From the NCBI GenBank assembly GCA_905147135.1, contig LR990039.1, positions 35,337,708 to 35,401,707 of the forward strand: a DNA stretch of 64,000 bases, read 5' to 3'. The position numbers and the translations under genes were made by a program. Positions 53,617-63,589 of the stretch are shown here, in pieces (position 1 is the first letter of the stretch; every line of letters starts with the position of its first letter). This stretch comes from Blastobasis lacticolella (taxonomy: Eukaryota > Arthropoda > Insecta > Lepidoptera > Blastobasidae). The notes beneath the pieces are model-generated. The model ran no database searches and was not told the DNA's origin. It saw only the letters and a program-made list of their open reading frames with translations.

Positions 53617-54055
53617 CACAGGGTGTCCATAAAGTACATTCACTAGATTTTAATATTTTTGGAAAGTGCAGCAAAACTACACGATATTGTTGTTATACTT
53701 TTTTGTCTATTTTTTCACTCAGTCTACATCCTGTTGAATGCATGTGGTGAGTCTTGGCACAAGTTTATGCATTTCTCGTTGAACTTTTCCGCCAGCTCCG
53801 AAATAAGGAAAGTTGTCATTTTAGTACCTATCTAATGGTAATTATTAAATTCTACTCATGTTTGAATTCAAGAAGGTGAATATTAAATTTGAATAGCTGA
53901 AAAAATACCTAGCAACACTATTTACTTACTAGGATTTAAGCATTTAGGTTGCAGGCAACAAACATGCAGAACAGCAGATGCGTTGTCACTGTGAGGACTA
54001 AGATGAAATGCGTCATGCCTGTATTTGCACTGGCTTATTTTATGGACACCCCACG
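53617..54055. mobile_element. MITE nested in the 4.1-kb unit
   Basis: CACAGGGTGTCCATAAAGTA on the left and, inverted, CGTGGGGTGTCCATAAAATA on the right enclose about 440 non-coding bases. The termini resemble, but are not the same as, those of the larger unit. No target duplication was resolved. Confidence 0.5.
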
Positions 54056-55690
54056 TACTAGGCGCAATATTAAGGAGGTCTAAACTATCCGTTTTGTATT
54101 TTTTGGTTTCGAGGGTTCTGTACAAAAAAATATTGTAATCAATTATGATTTTAATTCAAAAGGTTCATTCATAGTTTTTACGAAAGTGCACCACCACCTA
54201 ACTAATAGCAAAGTAGTCTTATTCAAATTACTGTAGCATATTAATGTAGCAAACTCTAATTAATGTAACATCTTTGTCTTTTTACGAGTTTGCTTTCTCA
54301 TGTCATGTCTGTCACTCATGTTTCAGTGTCGCGTAGGTAATCGTACCTATCGTTTTCACGAACATTTCTTATCAACTAAAATTAACTAAATGATTCTTAG
54401 TTGATGGAGCTTTACCTGTAAATATCCCATGCTTCACCCAATTGGAGAACCTAGGTCACCTAGATGGAGCACGGACCCAAACACAATTTTAGAAATTACT
54501 GTCTAGGTTACTGTCATTGTACCAAACTACCCGATAAAATCGTGATAAGCAAATGTAGGCCATCGCCATAAGGATTATTATTAAGCCCACAGTTGGATTC
54601 GCTTGAGACTCACTTAAAAAAAAAACAACATTATGGTGCAACTACCAGGAGAACATAAAACGAGAGAACATAAAAGGCGAAATAAGTTAGACCTCTAAAA
54701 CACGGATCCCTAAGTACGAATCCTTTTGCACGTGCCGTCAAGGTCAAGGCCGGTGCCGGAGCTGTGGCGGCGCTTTTGACATCAAAATAGAAACTGAAAA
54801 CTACAAAATCTAAAAATAGAATACTTTGGCGGGCCGTTCTTTATTTTGTGGTTTGACCCACGGCGCGACTTCCATTGACGAAATTTGCCTACTTTCGCGT
54901 CGTATTCGTTCATTCAGTTTTTAGCTTTTCGCGTGACCGAAATGATTGTTGCGTTGTAGTTGTAGGATACCTAAGTACCTATTGTGAAGATAACTGTGAT
55001 AAGAGTGTTAACGATGTGAACGAATGATTTATAGCTTCAGGTACCAGTATTAACGTAGTCTTGTCTGTGTTTAGCGTTCAACGTTTAAGTATTGTGATAA
55101 TCATTATTCTGTGTATGAATGCAAGCTAGCAGTAGGCCAAACACCATGGTACCTACCTATTTACGTATTGCATAGCAACCAGAGCCTGCGTAGTGTTGTG
55201 TATCTGTGTGTATGGAGTGTACCTACTTAGCTAAGCTAGGATACGAGTGCAAGCTTACTTGATAGTTAATACCTATCAGTCATCCGAGCCACAAAAAAGC
55301 AAGAAAGTATGGCACCTGACGCTGTTTGTTTTCATAAAATAACTTTAAAAAGGTACGTACCTACATGCTTTAAAGGTCTAGGTTCTAGCTAGACGTTAAG
55401 ATATGCTACCTAGCTAGTACCTAATCGTAACGTTAGGAGGTTCTTTTCCGACGGGAAATAGGCAGAAAAGACAACGCTTTTATCTGTTCATAAAAACATG
55501 TAGGTATTTAGTAAAACCTGTCTGTAATCTGTTTCAACAAAACTAGTCTCATAAGTGGTTCCCTACGCTACGTAGGTCCCTAGATGAGTGAACCATTTTA
55601 GTAGGACATAGTACCTACTTATTTGTGTAGAACGATTTATCAATTGAACGAATTCTGTTTTAGTTATGTAGCTATCTTAAGTATGTTTTT
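54056..55690. other. No gene seen
   Basis: Unassigned sequence. 54,720-54,960 is richer in CpG and includes a TCATTCAGTTTTTAGC initiator-like site, so a host promoter is conceivable, but no coding exon follows that I can support. Confidence 0.35.
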
Positions 55691-55698
55691 CAAGAACG

Positions 55699-56324
55699 TT
55701 GGTGGCTGGGCGGTTGAGTATCCGACTCGTAAGCGAGAGCGGTGCCGGGTTCGAATCCCGCTGTGGCAATGTACCAATGACTCTTTTCTGAGTTATGTAC
55801 ATTAGTTGAAATTAACCGATGCTCCTATGGTGAGGGAAACATCATGATGAAATCTGCAAATTCTGGCAACTGAAAGTGTAACCATGATCCAATCGAGTCA
55901 GGTCCCCCTGGTAGCAGGGTCATGGAGGTCAGATGGTAGTCGCTCCACTGTAACAAATTATTTTCTCTCCACAAAATTATTTTCCGTGCCCGTGGTCCGC
56001 CTTGACTATGATCCATGATCTAGGATTTGGCAGATTAGGTAATTAATTGCAGTGGAGCGACTGCCATCTGACATTCCTGGCTCCTAACCCTGCTACCAAG
56101 GGAACCTGACCAGATTGGATCATGGTTACTTACACATTCAGTCGTCTGAACTGAATGTGTAAGTTTCATCACGATGATTTCCCTCACCGTAAAAGCATCG
56201 GTTAGTATTCAGCTACTGTGCATAACTTAGAAAAGAGTTAGTGGTACATGGCGGCAGTGGGATTCGAACCCGGTACCTCACGCGTACGAGTCGGATACCG
56301 CAACCTTAGGCCACCGACGCTCCG
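55699..56324. repeat. Inverted pair of tRNA-derived SINEs (fold-back)
   Basis: A plus-strand SINE begins at 55,699 (GTTGGTGGCTGGGCGGTTGA, A box; GGGTTCGAATCCCGCT, B box). A second copy ends at 56,324 on the minus strand with the complementary head (GGGATTCGAACCCGGTACC). Bodies of about 250 and 320 bases meet in the middle, so a transcript could fold into a long imperfect duplex. A short perfect stem, CTTACACATTCAG...CTGAATGTGTAAG, lies near 56,139-56,173 within the minus copy. The anticodon-loop position CTCGTAAG suggests a threonine-type tRNA ancestor. Not functional tRNA genes. Confidence 0.75.
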
Positions 56325-56373
56325 ACTATTTAAGCATACCTACCTATCGAAAATAATTAGTGTAGGCAAGTTC

Positions 56374-56946
56374 CTAGTTAATTTGGTAGAGCCTATTCAT
56401 GTAGATAAGTAGGTAACATTTAGTACGACGCCTGGTAGTAAGATGAAGGAGGTTGGTTTGTTTTGATATGAATGGCACGAGGTTATTACTCGTCCTTATG
56501 GTGTGTACACACTCAACGTACGCCAACGAAGGGCTGTCGGCCGAATTATTTGGACTTCTAAGGTCTAATACTTGCATTTCGTGGTCAAGCAAACGATCTT
56601 TGGGAGTTTTGGGAACCGATTCGGGCTCGTATTTGCACGTTTGTTTGTTGGCCTTCGGTATCCGCCCAAACTGCGATTGGATGATTACTTCTATCCGTTT
56701 GATGTTACCGCCACGCTGCACTGCGGATTGCCGGCCGGGACACGCCAACGGACAATCGTTAGCCGAAACGGGTGCGCGTCACACATCGCCCGGTGTGTAC
56801 GCAGCATTAGGCTCCTGGTAGTAGGCTTGAGGAGGTTGCTTTGTTTCGATAGGGGTCGCACGAGGTTATTAACCTGTTTTTTATATGATCATCAACTTGA
56901 AATAGAGCTGCGCTTCAACGTAGTCGATATGGTTTTTTATCTTTAA
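56374..56946. other. Unassigned open frames inside the 4.1-kb unit
   Basis: Overlapping frames on both strands (124 codons on minus, 122 and 124 on plus) with no recognised domain. GCACGAGGTTATTA occurs twice (about 56,475 and 56,867), bracketing most of the stretch, which suggests a repeat unit rather than a gene. Confidence 0.3.
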
Positions 56947-57564
56947 AAATTAATTTTTTTTATTAAAATTAAAATTCAATGTCCGGATAAAATGAAGTCG
57001 CCAGTGCACTATTTGAAAGCTCTACTTTAACACCCTTTCGGCTTTATACATGTATTATGAAACACCCTGTATAGAACCACAGAAATCAAACAAAAACAGA
57101 ATCCATGTCGTGTATATAATGAATGAAGCATGCAAATGGCCGCAATTTTATATGTGTGCGTGATTTGAGGGTTGCCATACACATCATCCATTGTGCTCTC
57201 TTAACTAATTCATGTATAATGTTAGCAACAGAACTTCACAATAATAAATAAATAAAAATAATTCATTTCAGACTTTGAATTCTAAAATTATATTTAGCAA
57301 GTAGAACAATGTGGTCTCTGTCTAACCCTACGAGAAAAAGGTGTTGCAATAAAGAGTAATTTGTCGAGCGATAATAGTTTGACACTAGTTTTTTAATACC
57401 TAATTATATGCAGTTACATACACCTTTATCTACACTCATATTCTTCTCAACTTCGCTTTAAGTAAGCTGCGAGTCATTTCTGTTGCCGCGTCGAGGATAT
57501 CAAGGAAATTCTTTTCACTACTTTTACATTTATCCATTAATTTCTGAGCTCCCAGCCACAGTGT

Positions 57565-57732
57565 TTCCTTTGGACTATGACATGGGATCGTTCAAGAGGT
57601 ATATTAGAGGTCTCTTCAGAGGCGGGCAACGCATTGGTGACTCCCCTGATGTTGCTGATGTCCATAGGCGGTGGTTACCACTTTCCATCAGGTGGCCCGC
57701 ATGCCTGTTTGTCTGCCGGATAACATAAAAAA
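57565..57732 (+). repeat. Interspersed repeat family C, copy 2
   Basis: Matches 52,020-52,170 (TCTTCAGAGGCGGGCAACGC, then TTCCATCAGGTGGCCCGC) and ends GGATAACATAAAAAAAGGG. The A-run end supports a retroposed origin. Confidence 0.7.
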
Positions 57733-57950
57733 AGGGCAGACGTTGAAGTGGTAGATAGATACCTTTGTTGCTATACATAGATCTTAACTTTAAACTTTTA
57801 AATGTAACTTGATAACTAACTTTGTTTATTGTACGTAGGTAGGATACGAAGTTTAATTACATTCGTGTCCTGTTTAGTTCTATTATGATTGAGATAGGTA
57901 GGTAGGCACAAATAAAATTATATGACATAGTAAAAGTATATACACATATG

Positions 57951-57986
57951 GGCGTGAGTGCATATGTATACATACGCACTCACGCC
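57951..57986. other. 36-bp near-perfect palindrome
   Basis: GGCGTGAGTGC and GCACTCACGCC enclose TATGTATACATA, itself a palindrome; one position pair is mismatched. It lies in a family of lepidopteran repeats with ACTCACGCCTGTATCCCG wording. Confidence 0.7.
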
Positions 57987-58692
57987 TGTATCCCGTAGGG
58001 GTAGGCATTTTCGACTGTTCAGTGCGAGTGGTAGCGTAAATTTCTATCCGTTTTTAAACCGAAGTGCGAAACCCGTTCCGGATGCATAAAGTTCGAGCAT
58101 AAGGGTTCCATATATTTCTAAATATTACCCGGGTTTAAAAATTAATATTGATAGATTATTGCTCTAATTTTAGAGCTGTGGCCTGTGCCTATCCCTACGG
58201 GGATATCTACGGAGGAAGGCGAAATGTCACACATTTTGCCTTCCTCCTCCTTCCTTCCCCTTGTAGTGGAAAGGCGAAACAAGCAAACGTGTCCCGGCTG
58301 CATTCCATGTCATATTCCAAATATATTTTCCTTCCAAGACAGTTTCCTTATATTAATTTCTTCCTACTAGTGATTCTTCAATAAAATATTAATTTTTGTG
58401 TTTCTTTATGTCTCCAATTTGCCCAATTCTTTGTTTATTCAAATTTTTTCTTTCCACATTTATTTAAATAAATTATTAGTGGCACTATTTAAAAAAAATG
58501 TATAATGTGTCTGTAGCGGAGACACATTTTAGCGCTACCGCGACATGCAACTTCCCGTTATCTATATAGTTTTTCTTCCAACTAAAGACTGATAAAATGA
58601 AACATGAATAACAGCGCACATGCTACAGTACTTAACTTAGATAATGCCAATCAAACCCTCGTTGACTAAAGCGAATGTATTTTTTTTTTCAG

Positions 58693-58850
58693 TATACACG
58701 ACCAAATGCCTTGAATCGGTCGCACCCTCTGCCAGTGAACGACCTGGCGGTTATTACCACCACCTACAACATGGCCTCCGGGAATTATCAATTTGGACAA
58801 AAATATGCTTTTATAACTGTCACTTGCTGCAGAAGGGCACCTTCGGGCAA
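58693..58850 (+). CDS. Candidate exon of a derailed/RYK-like receptor kinase
   Basis: A long pyrimidine tract ending CAG at 58,692 and a GTATGT donor at 58,851 frame 158 bases. In the frame that reads YTTKCLESVAPSASERPG, the exon continues HHLQHGLRELSIW and ends LLQKGTFGQ. In derailed/RYK receptors the juxtamembrane R-E-L stretch leads to LLQEGTFGR, the glycine loop of the kinase domain, so the order fits. The match is partial (KICFYNC replaces the usual basic stretch), and no neighbouring kinase exons were found. Another frame is also open, so this remains a suggestion. Confidence 0.38.
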
Positions 58851-59029
58851 GTATGTTTATGTTTTGTTTCACAATTTAATAATAATAAGAAATGCTTTAT
58901 AAAGTTTTATACACACGTGTTCAATGAAATGTAGATATTGTTATAACATAATTAACCATACTGTACAAATCCCATAAGGGGCCCGGGTCGACAAAATAAA
59001 CCACTTTAAGTCTGTTCGGAACCCGTGTC

Positions 59030-59270
59030 ATCATCACAGCCCGTAACAATCCACTGCAGGACTTAGGGCCTCTCCCACGAAAGGGGAGGTTATTGCCATA
59101 ATCTCCACGCTTGGCAGGCGGGTTGGAGATCGCAGTGTTGTAACATAACAATGGAAAATGCTGCTGCCCATTTCCAGACTACGCAGACTTTTGATCTTTT
59201 GCCTCGAAAACATTAGTCGCCTTCTATTCTGCCGGACACCACACGGCCACTGCCGGACACCACACGGCCA
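59030..59270 (+). repeat. Interspersed repeat family A, copy 3
   Basis: CATCACAGCCCGTAACAATCC to TGCCGGACACCACACGGCC, with the last 19-base phrase present twice (about 59,231 and 59,251). Non-coding. Confidence 0.75.
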
Positions 59271-59419
59271 ATAGGTTAAGGAGGTAATAGATTTAGATTT
59301 ATTGATTACTCCTTTGCAGTTTACATAATAGCAATATTATATTGATCATATATCTATAAAAGATATCGTCAAAATAAATACAAAATTTTATAAAAATTTA
59401 CACAATAGTAAAACTGATC

Positions 59420-59880
59420 TAAAAATCTATAAATGTCAAAATAAATTAATAATCCGAAGTCACATTATTAACTGACCCAGGAGCTAAAATATTCGATTAA
59501 ATAATAAATATATCATATGTCAATATTGGTAAATGACACAATGAAACGTTAAGAATACAAAGAAGAAATTCATTATTCAATACTAAATGTCAATAACAAA
59601 AATGACTACAACAACGTCAATAAGAAAATTAATTCGTATATCAAAAATGCAAAATAATGCATATAATCACATTGAAAACTACATTAAAGGGTTACCTAGA
59701 AAATAAAATATTATGAAAATAAAGAATAAGAAGAATGAAATCAATCGATATGTCAATAACATTCCAATAATGTGATATGTCATCAAATGTCAATAATAAT
59801 AATAATAATAACTGGAACAATGTCAATAAATTGATTAATATGTCTAAAGAAAAATTAATTGAAATTTATAAATATGTAAA
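59420..59880. repeat. Degenerate array of ATGTCAATAA-like words
   Basis: The word ATGTCAATAA or a one-base variant recurs at irregular spacing about eight times between 59,431 and 59,830 in very AT-rich sequence. It lies where the 3' untranslated region of the minus-strand LINE at 59,909-60,333 would be. Confidence 0.45.
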
Positions 59881-59908
59881 ATCACATTGAATGCCAAAGA
59901 AATACAAT

Positions 59909-60333
59909 TTAATTTCCTTTATATGTAAGGTATTCATTTACTAAATAGAATACATTGTCCAATAAAAAGTTTCTTAGCTGGCTGGCAAACGTTTCGTCAG
60001 TTTGTTCGTTCTTAAAAGACGTAGGTAGGTTATCATAAAGTTTTGTACCTATATATACAGGGACTTTTTTCTGCGAGTGCAGTTCGATGCTAGACCCGCG
60101 CCTCTCAGACCGTGCTTCATTCAATTGGTGAATATAACCGATTCAGTAATTTTTGATACAATCGGGAACATTGTTAGGGGACGGTAGCTATCGACTTCAT
60201 CTTTATTACCTTTGCCTTTATATACGGGGCAAACACGCATACACTTTAGGTCATCCGGATATACACCCGTTTTAAATACTTCATTTATTAGCAGTACTAA
60301 TAAATCCACAACCATGGGCCATATTGACAACAA
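59909..60333 (-). pseudogene. LINE RT start and C-terminal end, deleted between
   Basis: On the minus strand 60,333-60,121 encodes LINEVFKTGVYPDDLKCMRV and VYKGKGNKDEVDSYRPLTMF, the first RT block of jockey-like elements. 60,124-59,909 encodes the very end (GTKLYDNLPTSF, SQLRNFLLDNVFYLVNEY). The two nearly touch, so the central RT is deleted. Not functional. Confidence 0.65.
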
Positions 60334-60349
60334 AATAATAGTGGATATG

Positions 60350-60590
60350 TCGTGTGGTGACCGGCAGAGTAGAATAGCACCAACCCCTTACACTCATGGG
60401 TGTCGTACAAGGCGACTAATGTTTTCGGGGCAAAAGATCAAGAGTCTTCGTAGTCTGGAAAATGGGCCAGCATTTTCATCAGCACTGCGATCTCCAACCC
60501 GCCTGCCAAGTGTGGAGATTACGGCAATAACCTCCCGTTCGTGGGAGAGGCCCATAGTCCTGCAGTAGACCGTAATAGGCTGTGTTGTGT
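60350..60590 (-). repeat. Interspersed repeat family A, copy 4 (inverted)
   Basis: Reverse complement of the family A text: GGTGCTATTC/GAATAGCACC at the start through TCTCCAACCCGCCTGCCAAG to TAGTCCTGCAGTAGACCGTA. It lies directly beside the LINE relic at 59.9-60.3 kb, on the same strand. Confidence 0.75.
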
Positions 60591-60594
60591 TCAA

Positions 60595-60658
60595 AGAGAT
60601 TGGAATGTTAGCGACCTTCATGGTTATAAGAAGGTCGCTCGCTAACATTCCAATCTCT
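60595..60658. other. Hairpin with ~25-bp arms and a 4-base bulge
   Basis: AGAGATTGGAATGTTAGCG at 60,595 and its complement ending at 60,658 pair across an 11-base loop (ATGGTTATAAG); the right arm has an extra TCGC. Pre-miRNA-like in size. Confidence 0.7.
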
Positions 60659-60960
60659 CTGGTTTCACGCGTAACAGGCGGTAGAATTAACTGAGGGACA
60701 TCAAGGGTTGAAGCAAATCTTTGCGCGAAATTCATTGCTACTTTCCTATCACTTTTTACTGAAAACTTTGACGTAATATATATTTTTTTTAATTATCGTT
60801 GACAAATTCACACAGCGCCATCTAGCCCCAAAGTAAGCAAAGCTTGTGTTATGGGTGCTAGGTAACTGATAAACTACTTATACACTTTTTAAATACATAC
60901 TAATTATACATAGAACACCCAGACCCGTAACAGAAAATAAAATTCATCATTTCAATTTCT

Positions 60961-61015
60961 GCCCGGCCAGGAATCGAACCCGGGACCTCTTGCGTGACAG
61001 ACCACAGACATTTAT
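60961..61015 (-). repeat. tRNA-derived SINE head
   Basis: Minus-strand GTCTGTGGTCTGTCACGCAA and GGTTCGATTCCTGGCCGGGC resemble the A and B boxes of a tRNA. The acceptor stem does not close, so this is a SINE remnant and not a tRNA gene. Confidence 0.55.
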
Positions 61016-61470
61016 AAAGTGATCGATAAATGCGTTGGGTATTTTGTCCCCAGTTACAGTAATCCCGCCTTAATTGATACGATTAGTTGTGTTTTTGTTT
61101 TTTGTTTATACATAGTCTCCTCTTTCTTCTGACAAATTTCTTTTGGTGGGTTTTGATCTTTGTTAGCGTATACCTGTGCAATATTTTCTGTCATTGTCTA
61201 TTCAAAATGTTAAGTAATCTATCATATTTAATATTAATGTTATGGTTTTTATCTGAAATAAACTGCCAATTATAATTATAAATGTGTTACAAGAATGATG
61301 TAATTGAAGTTTTAGTATAAAGTCGCGCCTGGCATATGAATTATGGGGTTTAATTGCATTTGTATTCTTATCTACACACAGTTTGTATAGCTGTGCGCTG
61401 TAGTCGCTTATTACGAGTGTCAGTTTCGACTCGCCGTCGTATTGAACGGACTCAACCGTGATCGCTATCT

Positions 61471-61518
61471 AAATCACTCATTACACTCACTGCACACAGT
61501 GAGTGTAATGAGTGATTT
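61471..61518. other. Perfect 22-bp hairpin with CACA loop
   Basis: The arm at 61,471-61,492 (starting AAATCACTCATTACAC) is exactly complementary to 61,497-61,518. It lies 15 bases before the ATG of the LINE ORF at 61,533. Confidence 0.8.
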
Positions 61519-61532
61519 TGCTAGTAACTCAA

Positions 61533-62985
61533 AATGACGAGTGATGTGACAATATTAGTAAATGAACTATTGACTATTTTGCAAAACAAATTAGACTCGC
61601 TAGATGAACTGAGTCTGGTACAAATTTGTGTCTTCAACTATACGTAACCAGATAACAGGCTGGAACTACCACGTTCAAGCTAGTCACGCAATAGCGAGAC
61701 ACCATTTTAAATACTGGGTAGACTGCGGAAAACCAACAGCTGGTGAGGTATTTATGAATATGCGGGAGAGTAGAAAAATATTATGGGAAGGTTGAAGTTT
61801 TGCCAGGACAATCAGAACTCTATAAAGATGAATATCATTGCCATGCATAGGCGTAATAAAAACTTCGGTAAGTTCTGGAGATCAGCCAAGGCCTTAGATC
61901 CTAAGCAGGTTCGTTACCGAGTTCTGTGAATAGTGCCCGGGATACTGCGTCTATCGCGGAATTATTCGCACAACCTCTTGAGGTGGATTTGGTGGCTCTC
62001 AACAGACAGCGCGATATTATTTTTGAAGTACGCTGTTAACTATTATCAGCGGCGAGAAACATCTGCAGCCGAGCCTTTGGTCTGGTAAACTATGAAATCC
62101 TGTGGTCGAAACTGCGCTCAGACAATGTACAGAATGATATCGTGGGTCTGTTGAGATATTACTACGGAAACCAAAGCAACATAGAAATATGGGGCGACGC
62201 ACAGTCTAGTGCATATAGATTAGAGTGTGGCGTTCGTCAAGGGGGCCTAAATCTCCGGATCTGTTCAATATTTACGTTAACGGCCTGATCGAGGAGATGA
62301 GAGTCGCCGGAATTGGTTGTAACATACAAGGGTTAAGTTTCAATAATCTAAAGTAAGCTGACGACATAGTGCTTCTCAACCCTTCGATAGGTGGCCTGCG
62401 CTACGTTCTCGAGGTCTGTGAGAACTTTGCTTGTAGACACGGGATGAAGTATAACACCAAAGAGACGGAGCTAATGGTATTCCGTTATGGAAAGGGTCCG
62501 GGGATTGTACCACCAGTGTTCTTGAACGGCTCGTCAATTCAGGCTGTGAAACAGTTTCGTTATCTGGGTCACGTTCTCACTGAGAATCTATCAGATGACC
62601 TGGACTTAGAGCGTGAGCGTAGAGCTTTCGCCGTGCGCTGCAATATGTTGCCGCGCAGATTTGCTGATGAAGGATGTCAAAGTGACTTTATTTAGAACAT
62701 TTTGTCAATATTTTTATATTTGTCAGCTCTAGACCAACTACACCAGAAGGGCCTTTGGCATATTTCGAGTTCAGTATAATTATGCATTTCGCATCATGAT
62801 GCGCCTACCAAGGTATTGCAGCGCGTCAGAGATGTTTGCTCAAGCAGGGGTCCCTGACTTTTTTGCAATACTACGTAGTAGGATTGCTTTCATGTGGCAA
62901 ATGGTGCGTGACTCAGGTAACCAATTATTGCAACTAATAGGTATTAGGCTTAGCGTGCACCAGAATGCGAACAAAAAAATAATTA
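61533..62985 (+). pseudogene. Plus-strand LINE ORF, decayed
   Basis: Starts MTSDVTILVNELLTILQNKL. After breaks it continues AMHRRNKNFGKFWRSAKALD (about 61,840), RLECGVRQGG (about 62,220, RT block before the active site), then, in frame from 62,369, LLNPSIGGLRYVLEVCENFA and FLNGSSIQAVKQFRYLGHVL, and at 62,796 RLPRYCSASEMFAQAGVPDF. This order matches a common lepidopteran non-LTR element. The YADD region reads with a stop (about 62,350-62,365). Stops, frameshifts and a large deletion make it inactive. Confidence 0.7.
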
Positions 62986-63039
62986 ATTAAAAAATTATTA
63001 ATTAAAATTATTAATTAAAACCCGTACCTCTGTCGACCC

Positions 63040-63090
63040 TAGTCAAAATCAAAATCAAAAATCAAAATTTCTTTATTGATTAGGACATTA
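63040..63090 (-). repeat. LINE-type tail with AATC repeats
   Basis: TCAAAATCAAAATCAAAAATC then AAAATTTCTTTATTGATT is the reverse complement of an AATAAAG...TTTTGATTTTGA tail, marking the 3' end of a minus-strand retroposed element whose body would lie to the right. Confidence 0.5.
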
Positions 63091-63315
63091 AATATCTCTT
63101 TCAATCGTCAAAAAGGAGGGGGGTAGGAAAGTAGGAAGGAAACACACAGTGACACGCTGACCGCCCTATGTCTGTAGATAAACGTATCCCTCGCCAACCA
63201 CAACCGAACCGGGCTCGACAATGCCAGACAGAGCCGGAACGCTATATTATATTATATACTCGTAGGTATGTCTAGTATAATTAAGAAAAACCACCTAAAA
63301 CTACAGCAAGAGTAA

Positions 63316-63450
63316 GCCAGTCCACCAAGGCAGCACCCGTTCACGAGTATAACGCAGGGCCCAGCCATCGTCCAATTCAACCATATTTGAGGGAAAAGAG
63401 CGACCCGGCCCCCACGCCACCGCCAGACAGACTTTTAAGTGAGCGAGACT
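63316..63450. repeat. Interspersed repeat family B, copy 2
   Basis: Matches 51,640-51,820 from AGTCCACCAAGGCAGCACCCG to GACAGACTTTTAAGTGAGCG with scattered substitutions. Same orientation as copy 1. Non-coding. Confidence 0.7.
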
Positions 63451-63589
63451 TTCGAGTCTGAAAGTCAACACAGTTTCGTATATTATAGCTGTCACAGGTC
63501 GTCCAATTTCCATCGCAGGTTATTGTCCGTTAGATAATCTACTATATAATATAAAGCTTCCGGTGGAACAGTGTACAGAGACAACAAAC

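Larger units (their letters stand above)
52990..57071. mobile_element. 4.1-kb unit with 33-bp inverted termini and TA flanks
   Basis: 52,990-53,022 (starting TACAGGGTGTTTCATAATAC) is repeated exactly, inverted, at 57,039-57,071. TA adjoins both ends (52,988-52,989 and 57,072-57,073), the duplication of the Tc1/mariner group. No transposase is recognisable inside; the interior carries a MITE, a SINE fold-back and unassigned sequence. It is either one large non-autonomous element with later insertions or two inverted copies of a shorter repeat whose inner ends are not recognised. Confidence 0.55.

Noticed and set aside
55699..55775. tRNA gene
   Set aside because: A and B boxes are present, but the acceptor stem does not pair and a SINE body follows.
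60961..61015. tRNA gene on the minus strand
   Set aside because: Only the internal promoter boxes are conserved; no complete cloverleaf.
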